This document shows, in pieces, positions 47,324 to 57,837 of a stretch of DNA of 64,000 nucleotides. The DNA is from Limosilactobacillus equigenerosi DSM 18793 = JCM 14505 (GTDB lineage: Bacteria; Bacillota; Bacilli; Lactobacillales; Lactobacillaceae). The stretch is from the NCBI RefSeq assembly GCF_001311375.1, contig NZ_BBAS01000001.1, positions 1 to 64,000 on the forward strand. Reading direction: 5' to 3'. Under the pieces are notes generated by a model that did no database searches, was not told where the DNA came from, and saw nothing but the letters and a program-made list of their open reading frames with translations. The stretch's first letter is position 1. Each line of letters begins with the position of its first letter. Position numbers and translations under genes: made by a program.

Positions 47324-49338
47324 CTATTTCTTTTGCTTGGCCGTTAACTCTAACACGGTATCCCGTAAAATAGCCGCTTGTTCGAAGTCCAAACGTTTGG
47401 CAGCAGCGCGCATTTGTTCGTTTAACTCTGCCAACATCGCTTGTTGATCAGCCTTGCTCAACTGCATAAAGTCTTGTTCGGTGAATTCCGTATCATCAAC
47501 TTGTTCCGTCTGTTCAGCCGGTTTAATCGCATGAATGGCTTCCCGAATCGGCTTAATAATCGTATGTGGCGTAATCCCATGTTCCGCGTTATACGCCATT
47601 TGGATTTCCCGACGCCGGGCCGTTTCATCAATCGCCGCTTGCATCGAATCCGTCACTTTGTCGGCATACATAATCACGGCCCCACGTTCATTCCGCGCCG
47701 CCCGACCAATCGTTTGAATTAACGAGCGTTCATTCCGTAAGAATCCTTCTTTATCCGCATCTAAAATCGCCACTAACGAAACTTCTGGAATATCTAATCC
47801 TTCCCGCAACAAGTTAATTCCCACTAAGATATCAAACTTTCCTTTCCGCAAGTCCCGAATAATTTCGGTCCGTTCCAAGGTTTTCACATCACTGTGGAGA
47901 TACTTCACCCGGAGTCCGTTGTCTTTAAGGTAATCCGTTAAGTCTTCCGCCATCTTCTTGGTCAAGGTGGTGACTAAGACGCGATCATGGTTGGCCACCC
48001 GCTCATTAATTTCACCCATTAAATCGTCAATTTGGCCCATCACCGGTCGAACTTCAATCGTTGGATCAAGTAAACCAGTTGGCCGAATGATTTGTTGGAC
48101 CACATCCGCTGTTTGACTTAACTCATATGGACCTGGCGTCGCCGACATATAAACAACTTGATGAATATGGGATTCAAATTCGTCAAATTTCAACGGCCGG
48201 TTATCCAAAGCACTTGGCAAGCGGAACCCATAGTCAATTAACATTTGTTTCCGCGCCCGGTCTCCGTTATACATCCCGCGAACTTGGGGCATCGTTTGGT
48301 GCGATTCGTCCACAATCAGCAAGAAATCATCGGGGAAGAAATCTAACAAGGTATATGGTGGCTCGCCCGGTTGCCGCCGATCCATAAATCGCGAATAATT
48401 TTCAATCCCGTTGGTGTACCCCATTTCCCGCATCATTTCAATATCATAGGTCGTCCGTTGTTGAATCCGTTGGGCTTCTAACAGCTTCCCTTCCGCCGTA
48501 AATTGCTTCACTTGCGCTTTCATTTCGGCTTCAATTTCCGGCAAGGCCACATCCATAATTTCATCGCTGGTCATAAAGTGGGTGGCAGGGAAAATGGACA
48601 CGTGTTCACGCTCCCCAATCACTTCCCCAGTTAAAGCATCAACCTCACGAATCCGATCAATTTCATCTCCAAAAAATTCAATCCGCACCGCCTTCGCTTC
48701 CCGGGAAGCCGGGAAGATTTCGACTACGTCACCGCGGACCCGGAACCGGCCCCGTTGAAAATCAATATCATTGCGGTCATATTGAATCAACACTAATTCC
48801 CGTAACAAACGATTCCGATCCATCTCTTGGCCCACCCGGAGTGAGACCACGTGATTTTGGTATTCGGCTGGTGACCCTAAACCGAAAATACTCGATACCG
48901 ACGCCACCACAATCACATCGTTGCGTTCAATTAACGAACTCGTCGCCGAGTGCCGTAATTGGTCAATTTCATCATTCACGGATGCATCTTTTTCAATGTA
49001 TGTATCACTCGATGGCACATACGCTTCGGTTGATAGTAATCATAGTAACTAACGAAATATTCCACCGCATTATGTGGGAAAAATTCTTTCATTTCCCCAT
49101 AAAGTTGCCCAGCCAACGTTTTGTTGTGCGACAAGATTAACGTTGGCTTATTCACCTTGGCAATCACATTAGAAATCGTAAACGTCTTCCCCGTCCCAGT
49201 TGCCCCCAAGAGAATTTGGGCGGGCTTACCGGTTTCAATGCCCGTCGTTAATTTTTCAATCGCTTGGGGCTGGTCCCCGGTTGGCTTGTATTTGGAAACT
49301 AATTCAAATTGCCGGTCATCTTCCCGATAAATCATCAT
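47324..49338 (-). CDS. uvrB: excinuclease ABC subunit B, frame broken once
   Basis: UvrB is the helicase-like subunit that receives damaged DNA from UvrA. The Walker A is [17 protein letters not shown] near residue 40, the beta-hairpin region [25 protein letters not shown] near residue 90, and helicase motifs include [56 protein letters not shown] and RLGRAAR-type [10 protein letters not shown]. The C-terminal UVR motif ([19 protein letters not shown]) binds UvrC. The frame breaks near 49024, where CCGAAGCG should be CCGGAAGCG. The mended protein has about 671 residues. MM at the start leaves 49338 or 49335 as start, the latter better spaced from GGAGG. Confidence 0.95.
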
Positions 49339-49359
49339 GCTCCTCCTTAACCAAGTTAA

Positions 49360-49391
49360 AAGAAAAAGCTGAGAATTACTCTCAGCTTTTT
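49360..49391 (-). terminator. terminator region between uvrB and pgcA
   Basis: AAAAAGCTGAGAATTA pairs with TCTCAGCTTTTT in both directions. On the minus strand it ends the pgcA transcript. Confidence 0.75.
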
Positions 49392-49432
49392 AGTAATTTC
49401 AGCTATATTTTAACATACGAACATATATTTGC

Positions 49433-51368
49433 CTAACGTTGTGACGCATTGCTCTTAGCTTCCTTGAGTGCCGCTTGCACGCGGGTAATCCAAGCAAAGT
49501 GAATGGTGGATAAAGCAATATAAACCACTAAACTAATTGCTAATCCCCACACTTGCCGCGCCATTAAGCACATCCCGGCACTTAACATACATAAATTACT
49601 TAGCGCCACCATTACCGTCGGTGAAATTAGCTTTTTCATTGCTTTAACCTTCGTGTAGGCTTGTAAGTCCGCAATGTAAGCCGCTAACTTTTGATCAGCT
49701 GCTTCCTTCGTGTCCGCACTAACTTCTAAGTAGTACTTCACCTTTGGTTCCGTCCCACTTGGCCGGACAGCAACCCACGTTTCATCGTCAAACGTAAACC
49801 GTAACACGTTCGAGTTTGGCATGTTAAGATCCGTCGTCGTATCCGTCGTTAAATCGTGATGCGTCCCCGCTTGGAAGTCTTCCACGGCAACTAATTGGTG
49901 CCCATTTAACGTCGTTGGAGCCGCTTCACGGAACTTCGTCATGATAGCTTGAATCTTCGCTGGTCCTTCTAACCCGGCGTGGACTTCTTCTAAGGTCTTG
50001 TTAGCGAAGTAACCGTACTTAGCAAACAATTCTTGTAAACCATCGTAAAGGTTCATATCCCGACTCCGGTAGTAAGCAGCTACTTCAGCTAATAAGACGA
50101 GCACTTGAATGGCATCCTTATCCCGGACAAACGGCTTCACTAAGTAACCGAAACTTTCTTCAAACCCAAACATAAACGTGTGGTTATGCTTCGTTTCGTA
50201 TTGGTGAATTTGGTCCGCAATCCACTTAAACCCAGTTAAGACGTTAACCATGCCAACCCCGTAGCTTTGCGCCACCTTCGTCGCAAAGTTAGTCGATACA
50301 ATTGACTTGACCGCCGTCGCATTAGCTGGTAAATCATCCGCTTGCCGGTGAGCTTCTAAGATGTAGTTTAACAAGACCGTCCCGATTTGGTTCCCCGTTA
50401 ATAATTGGTATTCACCATCGGCTTGCCGCACCGCACAACCAAGCCGGTCGGCATCCGGATCCGTCGCAATTAAGAGATCCGCGTCAACTTGCTTTCCTAA
50501 GGCTTGGGCGCGCACAAAGGCTTCGGGGAATTCTGGATTTGGATGATCCAAACCAGGGAAATCCCCATTTGGCATCGCTTCTTCGGCCACTAATTCATAG
50601 TTCGTAAAGCCAGCTTGTTTCAAGGCGCGTTCACCAATCATCCGTCCCGTTCCGTTCAATGGCGTAAAGACAAACTTCAAGTCTTGCCCGTATTCCTTGG
50701 CTAAATCAGCGTTCACCGTGACCGTTTTTAAGTTTTCCAAGTATGCTTGGTCAACATCTTCGCCAATCACGACTTCTAATCCTTGAGCTTGTAATTGCGC
50801 TTCATCCGCTAATTCAATCGCAAATAAGTCCTTGATTGCACGAACGTATGACGTCATTAAGTCGGATTCCTTGGGTGGCATTTGGCCCCATCTTCACCAT
50901 AAATCTTGTAACCATTGTATTCCCGTGGGTTGTGGGAAGCCGTAATCATAATACCGGCGTACGTGTGTAAGTGGCGCACTGCAAATGATAATTCTGGCGT
51001 AGGGCGCAAGGATTCAAAAATGTACGTCTTAATCCCTTGGGCTCCCAATACCCGGGCAGCTTCGTGGGCAAAGAGACTTGAGTTATTCCGGGAGTCATAG
51101 CTAATCGCCACCCCACGGTCCTTGACGTCACCACCGACATGTTCCATCAACGCTGCCAAACCAGCCGTGGCTTGCCGCACCGTGTAAATGTTCATCCGAT
51201 TAATTCCGGGACCCATGACCCCCCGCATGCCGGCCGTCCCGAATGACATTGGTTGATAAAACGCATCTTCTAACGCTTCTTCATCCGTTGTTGCCAACAG
51301 TTCATCCGTAACGTGGCATCTAAATCAGCGTAGTCACGCCAAGTTTGGTAGGTTGTTTTCCAATCCAT
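49433..51368 (-). CDS. pgcA: phosphoglucomutase/phosphomannomutase with unusual C-terminal membrane extension, frame broken twice
   Basis: The enzyme makes glucose-1-phosphate for UDP-glucose (GalU lies nearby). It starts [17 protein letters not shown]. Motifs are [13 protein letters not shown] near residue 45, the phosphoserine loop [15 protein letters not shown] near residue 145, the metal loop [14 protein letters not shown] near residue 300, [10 protein letters not shown] near residue 390, and [19 protein letters not shown] near residue 520. Breaks: near 51305 (CGGATG for CGGGATG) and near 50885 (GGGGCCAAATG for GGGGCCCAAATG). After DLQAYTKV the frame runs on for about 70 residues with two hydrophobic helices. 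An internal ATG with AAGG eight bases before it suggests a separate small gene whose upstream stop was lost by an indel, or a true fusion. Confidence 0.88.
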
Positions 51369-51425
51369 TTCTTCAACACCTCTTCAAATTTAATTCGTAG
51401 ATTATTATACCGTATTTATGGTCTA

Positions 51426-51460
51426 AGAAAAACCAGCACCTCAAGCGAAGCACTGGTTAT
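51426..51460 (-). terminator. terminator of trxB
   Basis: On the minus strand AACCAGTGCTTCGC pairs with GGTGCTGGTT and T5 follows. Confidence 0.6.
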
Positions 51461-51466
51461 CAGCAA

Positions 51467-52396
51467 TTATTTTAAATATTGGTAAACAGCTTGGCCGGCA
51501 ATGGCTCCATCACCAACTGCCGTCGCTACTTGACGTAAGACGGTTTGCCGGACGTCCCCGATAGCAAAAATACCGGGAACGGTCGTGGCCATGTGATCAT
51601 CTGTGATTACCCAACCATGGTCATCTAAAATCCCTAAGTCACCAAATGGTTTGGTCATCGGATCATTGCCGACGTAAATGAAGACCCCATCAGCTGCCAT
51701 TTCACGATCTTCACCAGTGAGGTTATCATGTAACGTTACCCCGGTGACCTTCATATCGTCACCCTTAATTTCCGTGACACTCGTGTTCATGATGAATTCG
51801 ACCTTGTCATTAGCCCGGGCTTCATCTTGCAGTAATGGTTGCGCCCGCAGTTCACTTCCCCGCGCTACAATCGTCACTTGGTCAGCGAATTGGGTTAAAA
51901 ACGTTCCTTCTTCAACGGCAGCGTCCCCACCACCAACAACTACAAGGTGCTTGTTGCGGAAGAAAGCCCCGTCACAAACGGCACAATAAGAAACCCCACG
52001 GCCACCAAATTCATCTTCACCCGGCACATGTAAATGCCGTTGTTGCGTCCCCGTCGCAATAATGACTGCTGGAGCGGTAAATTCATCCCCCATGTCCGTC
52101 GTTAAATGCTTGAGTCCCGTTTCATCAACCGTTACATCCGTCACGGTCCCGTAAGCTAATTTGGCCCCAAATTGCGTGGCCCCGGCGTACATTTGTTCCG
52201 CTAATTCCGGTCCGGTCACCGACTTAAACCCGGTGTAATTTTCAATCGTCCCGGTATTGTTCAAGTTCCCGCCGTAAATCCCACGGTCAAGCATTAACAC
52301 GGATAAGTTCGCCCGTGATGCATATAAAGCCGCCGTCATGCCCCCCGGACCGGCCCCAATGACAATCACATCGTAATTCGTTTGCGTTTCCGTCAT
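51467..52396 (-). CDS. trxB: thioredoxin reductase
   Basis: The 309-residue flavoenzyme passes electrons from NADPH to thioredoxin. The FAD motif is VIVIGAGPGGMTAALYASR near residue 10, the redox-active CAVCDGAFF near residue 135, the NADPH motif VVVGGGDAAVEEGTFL near residue 155, and the C-terminal FAD contact GIFAIGDVRQTVLRQVATAVGDGAIA. It is intact. It lies between pgcA and galU but has its own terminator on either side, so it is probably expressed alone. Confidence 0.96.
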   Translation of the reverse strand: MTETQTNYDVIVIGAGPGGMTAALYASRANLSVLMLDRGIYGGNLNNTGTIENYTGFKSVTGPELAEQMYAGATQFGAKLAYGTVTDVTVDETGLKHLTTDMGDEFTAPAVIIATGTQQRHLHVPGEDEFGGRGVSYCAVCDGAFFRNKHLVVVGGGDAAVEEGTFLTQFADQVTIVARGSELRAQPLLQDEARANDKVEFIMNTSVTEIKGDDMKVTGVTLHDNLTGEDREMAADGVFIYVGNDPMTKPFGDLGILDDHGWVITDDHMATTVPGIFAIGDVRQTVLRQVATAVGDGAIAGQAVYQYLK

Positions 52397-52477
52397 GTTA
52401 ATTTCCTCCGTTAAATTCTTAATGACCTTATGATACTTGGTTTAATTAGCGGTGTCTACTTTCAAGCTTAAGTGCAC

Positions 52478-52514
52478 ATAAAACCTTCAAGCTAGCTGCG
52501 CTTGAAGGTTTTTA
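52478..52514 (-). terminator. terminator of galU
   Basis: AAACCTTCAAGCGCAGC pairs with GCTTGAAGGTTT on the minus strand, with a T-rich tail. It abuts the galU stop codon. Confidence 0.8.
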
Positions 52515-52518
52515 TTGC

Positions 52519-53423
52519 CTATTCTTCTCCGTCTTCGGCGGCGAATTTCGTCCCTAATTCTTTAATGTATTGGCGTAATTCCGTCTTCGTTTCGGGGTGG
52601 TTTAAACCGTATTCAATGTTGGTTTCAATCCAACCAAACTTGTTCCCAACATCATAACGCTTCCCTTTGTATTCGTGGGCAAAAAACGCGTTGAGTTTTG
52701 TTTAAGGTATTGATGGCATCCGTTAATTGGATTTCGCCCCCCTTACCTGGCTTCGTTTCTTCTAAGACGCCAAAGATTTCTGGCGTGAAGACATACCGAC
52801 CAATGATTGCCAAATCACTTGGCGCATCTTCAGGGGCTGGCTTTTCAACGAAATTCGTCACGTTGTACAAGCCATCCTTAACTTCTTCACTTGGGTTAAT
52901 TACCCCATACTTAGCCGTTTCTTCGTGTGGCACGCGCATAACGGCTAACGTTGAGGCCCCCGTTTGTTCGTAACTATCAATCAATTCCTTCGTTAATGGC
53001 TTGCCTTCAGAATTGATGTCGTTTAAGTCATCCCCGAGCATCACGACGAATGGTTCGTCCCCAATAAAGGCTTTAGCCGTTAAAACTGCATCCCCAAGGC
53101 CCCGTGGGTGTGATTGCCGGATAAAGTAAATGTTAATATCAGTGGTTTCTTCCACTAACTTCAACATCGCATCCTTACCCTTTTCCCGTAAGTTATCTTC
53201 CAATTCTGGGTTGGAGTCAAAGTGATCTTCGATTGAACGCTTGTTCTTCCCGTCAACCACCACAATGTCTTCAATCCCTGACTTACGAGCTTCTTCAACA
53301 ATAAATTGAATCGTTGGCTTATCAACAATTGGCAACATTTCCTTAGCTAAGGCCTTCGTTGCGGGTAAGAACCGCGTCCCCAATCCGGCCGCAGGAATAA
53401 TTGCTTTCCGTACTTTTTTTCAT
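52519..53423 (-). CDS. galU: UTP-glucose-1-phosphate uridylyltransferase, frame broken twice
   Basis: The enzyme makes UDP-glucose for glycolipid and wall polymers. It starts [36 protein letters not shown], with [15 protein letters not shown] near residue 65, [10 protein letters not shown] near residue 125, and [30 protein letters not shown] near residue 210. Breaks: A7 right after the start codon (53414-53420, six expected) and A6 at 52681-52686 (five expected), which restores [25 protein letters not shown]. The mended protein is about 301 residues, normal. The start at 53423 follows TGGAGG. It comes after gpsA in the hprK-lgt-gpsA-galU order. Confidence 0.94.
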
Positions 53424-53478
53424 AACTGACCTCCATCAGTCTAACTTAGTAATGAATACGTTATCATTTTACCATAAC

Positions 53479-54495
53479 TTATTCGACTTCAGTAGTCCCT
53501 TCTCGACCCATTAGTTCCGTCACTACCTCAGTAATGGCTTGACCTTCGTAAACGACCTTGTAAATGGCATCCGTAATTGGCATTGACACGTGCCGTTTTT
53601 CAGCGATTTCATGGGCCACTTTGACCGTACTCAATCCTTCAATCACCATCCCCATGTTGGCTTCAATTTCGGCCACAGATTGGCCTTGGCCTAATTGAAA
53701 CCCACACCGGTAATTTCGTGAATTTTGACTCGTCGCTGTAACGACTAAATCACCAACGCCGGCCAACCCGATGAATGTCATTGGATTGGCCCCAAAAGAA
53801 ACCCCAAAGCGCCGAATTTCAGCCAATCCCCGGGTAATCAAGGCCGCCCGCGCATTATCTTTGTAACCAAGGCCACTTAAAATCCCGGAGCCAATCGCAA
53901 TCACGTTCTTCAAAGCGGCCGCTACTTCGACCCCGACAACGTCATTGTTCGTATAAGCCCGGAAATATTGGTTCATAAATAAACCTTGGACGTCCTTGGC
54001 TAATTGTTCATCATTGGCCGCAATCGTCACCGCCGTCATATCATGCAAGGCCACCGATTCCGCATGACTTGGACCTGATAAGACCGTAATGCCTTGATAA
54101 TGATCCGCCGGTAATTCTTCAGCAATCATTTCTGACGGGCGCTTATATGTTCCTTGTTCCAACCCCTTCGTCACGTGCGTAATCACTGGCTTTATGTCCA
54201 TCGTGGCCAATAATTGCCCTAATTGATGGGCCACTTGCCGCAACCCCTTAGTTGGGATGGCTAATAAAATCATGTCCGCCCCCGCAATGGCTTGTGCCAT
54301 CTCAGTTGTTGCCGTTAATGCTGATTCGTATTCAAAGTCATGTACATACTTTTGATTCGTATGGTGGGTGTTCATTTCGGCCGCTTGTTCAGCACTCCGC
54401 GTCCACAACGTGACGTGGTGCCCATTTTCCGTTAAGACGTTGGCTAACACACTCCCCCATGAACCAGCCCCTAATACTGCAATTTGTTTACTCAT
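53479..54495 (-). CDS. gpsA: glycerol-3-phosphate dehydrogenase [NAD(P)+]
   Basis: The 338-residue enzyme makes glycerol-3-phosphate for phospholipids. The nucleotide motif IAVLGAGSWGSVLANVLTENGH is at the N-terminus, LLAIPTKGLRQV near residue 75, VLSGPSHAESVA near residue 140, the catalytic lysine in VGVEVAAALKNVIAIGSGIL near residue 190, and FIGLAGVGDLVVTATSQNSRNYRCG near residue 250. It is intact and starts 3 bp after lgt. Confidence 0.97.
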   Translation of the reverse strand: MSKQIAVLGAGSWGSVLANVLTENGHHVTLWTRSAEQAAEMNTHHTNQKYVHDFEYESALTATTEMAQAIAGADMILLAIPTKGLRQVAHQLGQLLATMDIKPVITHVTKGLEQGTYKRPSEMIAEELPADHYQGITVLSGPSHAESVALHDMTAVTIAANDEQLAKDVQGLFMNQYFRAYTNNDVVGVEVAAALKNVIAIGSGILSGLGYKDNARAALITRGLAEIRRFGVSFGANPMTFIGLAGVGDLVVTATSQNSRNYRCGFQLGQGQSVAEIEANMGMVIEGLSTVKVAHEIAEKRHVSMPITDAIYKVVYEGQAITEVVTELMGREGTTEVE

Positions 54496-54498
54496 AAA

Positions 54499-55296
54499 TT
54501 ATTCCTTTCTTGTGGCATGACGGTGCCACGCCGTCAGTATCCAATTAATCCCAACAACAACTAAAATTACCACTGATAAGGCTTGCGACACGCGAATTGG
54601 CCCCAGCATTAAGCTATCGGTGCGCATCCCTTCCACAATCATCCGGACGATTGCATACCAAAGTAAGTATAACCGGAACACATTTCCCGGAGTCTCAAAC
54701 CATTGGCGATGCCGCAAACTCAAAATTAAGATTAACCCCACGAGATTTCCCAACGATTCATATAAAAACGTAGGGGTGCGGTAGGCGCCGCCAATTTGCA
54801 TTTGTTGAATTAGCCAATTCGGCAAATGTTGGGCGACTAACGTGGCATGCGTCGTTACCGCGCCAAAGGCTTCTTGGTTCATAAAATTGCCCCACCGGCC
54901 CATAATTTGTCCAACTAATATTCCTGGGGCTAAACAGTCAAGGATCGTCGCGAGGCGTAAATGTTGATAATTAGCATATCCGACCACTAATAAGAGGCCA
55001 CCAATTAAGCCCCCATAGATCGCAATGCCACCATCCCACAGCGCTGGAATTTCGGCCAAATGCTGCCGATAATAACTCCACTCGAAGATGACATAATACC
55101 CCCGCGCCCCGACTAACGCACATGGGATTCCCAATAATAATAAATTATAAAAATGATCTTCATCAATCCCGTGACGCTGTCCTTCTTTAACTGATAACCA
55201 CAGGGCCACTAAAACACCCGTGGCGATAATAATGCCATACCAACGGACTGGCCAACCGAGCAGATAAAAGGCAATCGGATTTAACTGCGCTAACAT
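54499..55296 (-). CDS. lgt: phosphatidylglycerol-prolipoprotein diacylglyceryl transferase
   Basis: The 265-residue membrane enzyme attaches diacylglycerol to the cysteine of prolipoproteins. It has about seven helices; the start VRWYGIIIATGVLVA and the signature GQIMGRWGNFMNQEAFG near residue 135 with the essential Arg and Asn are typical. LYLLWYAIVRMIVEGMRTDSLML follows near residue 225. The ATG overlaps the hprK stop in a TAATG step, so it is translationally coupled to hprK. Confidence 0.96.
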   Translation of the reverse strand: MLAQLNPIAFYLLGWPVRWYGIIIATGVLVALWLSVKEGQRHGIDEDHFYNLLLLGIPCALVGARGYYVIFEWSYYRQHLAEIPALWDGGIAIYGGLIGGLLLVVGYANYQHLRLATILDCLAPGILVGQIMGRWGNFMNQEAFGAVTTHATLVAQHLPNWLIQQMQIGGAYRTPTFLYESLGNLVGLILILSLRHRQWFETPGNVFRLYLLWYAIVRMIVEGMRTDSLMLGPIRVSQALSVVILVVVGINWILTAWHRHATRKE

Positions 55297-56242
55297 TAAC
55301 CTTCTCCGTTCGAATTAGCCTTAATCAAGGCTTGTAAATTCTGATTGAAGCATCGGTGGCATCAAAGCCCATTTGTTGCGCCCGGAAGTTCATCGCCGCC
55401 GATTCGATAATGATGGCTAAGTTCCGCCCGGTTTTCACTGGCAGTGAAATTTGGGGAACCACCACATCTTGAATCGTCCGCGTATCCCCGCGATGACCGA
55501 GACGATCAAATTGCTTATCCGCTGACCAAGTTTCTAAGTGAATAATTAAGTCCACTTCGTCTTCATCCAGCACGGCTCCAGTCCCAAAGAGGGTCATGAC
55601 ATCAATAATCCCAATTCCCCGGATTTCCATCATATGCTTTAAAATCGTTGGCGCACTCCCAACTAATTCCCGTTCATCCCGAGCATAGACTTCAACCCGG
55701 TCATCAGCGACGAGCCGGTGCCCTCGCCGAATTAATTCCAACGCCGTTTCACTCTTCCCGACCCCGGAGTCACCAGTTAACATGACCCCAGTTCCGTTAA
55801 TATCAACTAACACCCCGTGGACCGATTCGCGGGGCGTTAACCGGCTCCCAAGGTAGGCCGACATATTACCAATCGCCCGTGATGACGTTAAATGCGTCCC
55901 TAAAATTGGAATATGGGCTTTCGCCGCCGCTTCCTTTAACTCTGAAATAATTGGCAAGTCAGAGGTAATGACAAAACATGGTGTTTCATCACAACACAAT
56001 CGTTCACAATATTCAGCCAACTTTTCATGTGGGACTTCTTTAATAAAGGCATTTTCCGTAATCCCTAATAATTGAATTCGTTCGGCTGGATAATGGGTAA
56101 AGTACCCCGCAAATTCCAATGATGGTCGACAAATGTTACTCGTAACAATGGGACGATCAAGATAATCTTCCCCTTGTAACACTTCAAGGCGGGCGTTATT
56201 AATTAATTCTGCGACCGTTACTAATTCTGTACTATCTGCCAT
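55296..56242 (-). CDS. hprK: HPr kinase/phosphorylase, frame broken near the end
   Basis: HprK phosphorylates HPr at Ser46 and starts carbon catabolite repression with CcpA. The N-terminal half ends at LGSRLTPRESVHGV. The P-loop GVMLTGDSGVGKSETALELI lies near residue 150, the DRVEVYARDE segment near residue 180, and the signature LMEIRGIGIIDVMTLFGTGAV near residue 205. The frame breaks near 55349 (GCTTC should be GCTTTC), giving DAFNQNLQALIKANSNGEG and a stop that overlaps the lgt start by one base. The start at 56242 (MADSTELVTV) follows AAAGGAGA. Confidence 0.95.
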
Positions 56243-56644
56243 GCTTGTTCTCCTTTGCTTGCGTTGCCGACTTAACATCATGTTCTTCAACATCCGTTAA
56301 TGTTTGGCGCGGTTGCCCCGGTTTTTTTCCAATCCCAGTGATCCAAATCAACTTGCTTGGTTAAAAAAACTCCATAAATCTTGTTGCTCTGGATCCGGTG
56401 GCATCGTGACATATAAAACAACATAAATTACGATCCCCGGAATGAAATCCGTTAAGGCCGTTAAGATTAAATAAATTACGCGGACGGCCGTCGCATTCCA
56501 CTTAAAATATTGGGCAATGCCGCCAAGAACCCCACCAAGCAAGCGATTACTTGCGGAACGAGTTAACTGATGCTTCGAATCAAACCACTGCCGATTCGTC
56601 CACCAATGTGTGCGGGGCCGTTTTTGTTTCCTAGTACGTTTCAT
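56221..56644 (-). CDS. PspC-domain membrane protein, frame broken twice
   Basis: The protein has a basic N-terminus (MKRTRKQKRPRTHWWTNRQW), then a PspC domain: LTRSASNRLLGGVLGGIAQYFKW, followed by a helix pair with VRVIYLILTALTDFIPGIVIYVVLYVTMPPD. As read it stops at 56348. A7 runs at 56363-56369 and 56322-56328 each should be six; mended it continues with a hydrophilic tail (HDVKSATQSKGEQAW) and stops at 56221, overlapping the hprK start by 22 bp. PspC-like proteins respond to membrane stress. Being coupled to hprK is common in Lactobacillales. Confidence 0.78.
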
Positions 56645-56657
56645 TCATTTGCCTCAC

Positions 56658-57774
56658 TTATTGGGGATTCTTTTGACTTAACCGCCACTTTAAATAGGCA
56701 TTAATAAAGTCATCTAAATCACCATCTAACACCCCTTGGGTATCATGGGTTTCATAACCTGTTCGATTATCCTTAATCAACGAATATGGATGCAAGACAT
56801 ACGACCGAATTTGCGATCCCCAACCATTATCTAATTGTTCGCCGGCAATTTCAGCCCGTTCTTGAGCTTGCTTTTCCCGTTCTAATTCATACAACTTGGA
56901 CTTTAACATCCGCATTGCTGTTTCCCGGTTTTGCAATTGGGACCGTTCCGCTTGTGAAGACGTCACAATTCCGGTTGGTAAGTGGGTAATCCGAATGGCC
57001 GAGTCGGTTTTGTTAATATGTTGGCCCCCCGCCCCACTTGAGCGGAACGTATCGATCCGTAAATCAGCCGGATTAATATCAACCTCGATACTATCATCTA
57101 ATTCCGGCATCACATCAACCGAGGCAAACGAGGTATGACGGCGATTGGCCGAATCAAATGGCGAAATCCGCACGAGCCGATGAACCCCTTTTTCTGGGGC
57201 TAAGAACCGTACGCATTGTGGCCTTTCACAATCAAAGTCACACTCTTGACCCCAGCTTCTTCCCCCGCTTCGTAATTAGCCACTTCGACCACAAAATCAT
57301 GTTGGTCCGCCCAGCGCATGTACATCCGCAAGAGCATTTCGCCCCAGTCTTGGGCTTCAGTGCCCCCCGCTCCCGGGTGGATTTCTAAAATCGCATTTTT
57401 ATCATCATACGGACCATCCAATAATTGATTTAATTGATATTGTTCCACCGCTGCTTGCACTTGGGGCAGTTTTTGGGTTAACTCGGCTAATAAATCGGCA
57501 TCGTCCTCGAGCGTTAATAACTCATGCAAGTCTGCTAATTCCGCCACCCCGTTAGCTAACGACAAGTAATTATCGCGCCGTTGCTTTAAGACGTTAGTTT
57601 CATCAATCACGCCTTGGGCGGCTTGGTTATCGTCCCAAAAACCAGGTTGTGCCATTTGATGCTCATGTTCAGCGATAGTCTCGTTTAACGCATCAAGGTC
57701 AAAGCGACCTCCCGAAGCTGGCAACCTCAGTTTGGAGCGCTTCTATTTGTTTTTTTAATTTCGCTTAATTCCAT
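56658..57774 (-). CDS. prfB: peptide chain release factor 2 with programmed +1 frameshift
   Basis: RF2 ends translation at UGA and UAA. The N-terminal frame starts at ATG 57774 ([24 protein letters not shown]) and meets TGA at 57701-57699. The site is canonical: GGGAGG (57713-57708), a 3-nt gap, then CTT TGA C, so ribosomes slip +1 to read L-D-L-D-A-L-N. RF2 thereby controls its own level. The GGQ motif is in [18 protein letters not shown] and the codon-reading SPF in [10 protein letters not shown]. Two further breaks fit assembly errors: T7 at 57750-57756 (six expected) and near 57210 (GGTTCT should be GGTTTCT, restoring [19 protein letters not shown]). Confidence 0.93.
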
Positions 57775-57795
57775 TTTTACTTCCTTTTTTTCGAC

Positions 57796-57830
57796 AAAAA
57801 AACGGGGCTGCTACTCGCCAGTCCCGTTCT
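57796..57830 (-). terminator. terminator between secA and prfB
   Basis: On the minus strand AACGGGACTGG pairs with CAGCCCCGTT and T7 follows. It partly separates prfB from secA. Confidence 0.65.
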
Positions 57831-57837
57831 TCGTGGT

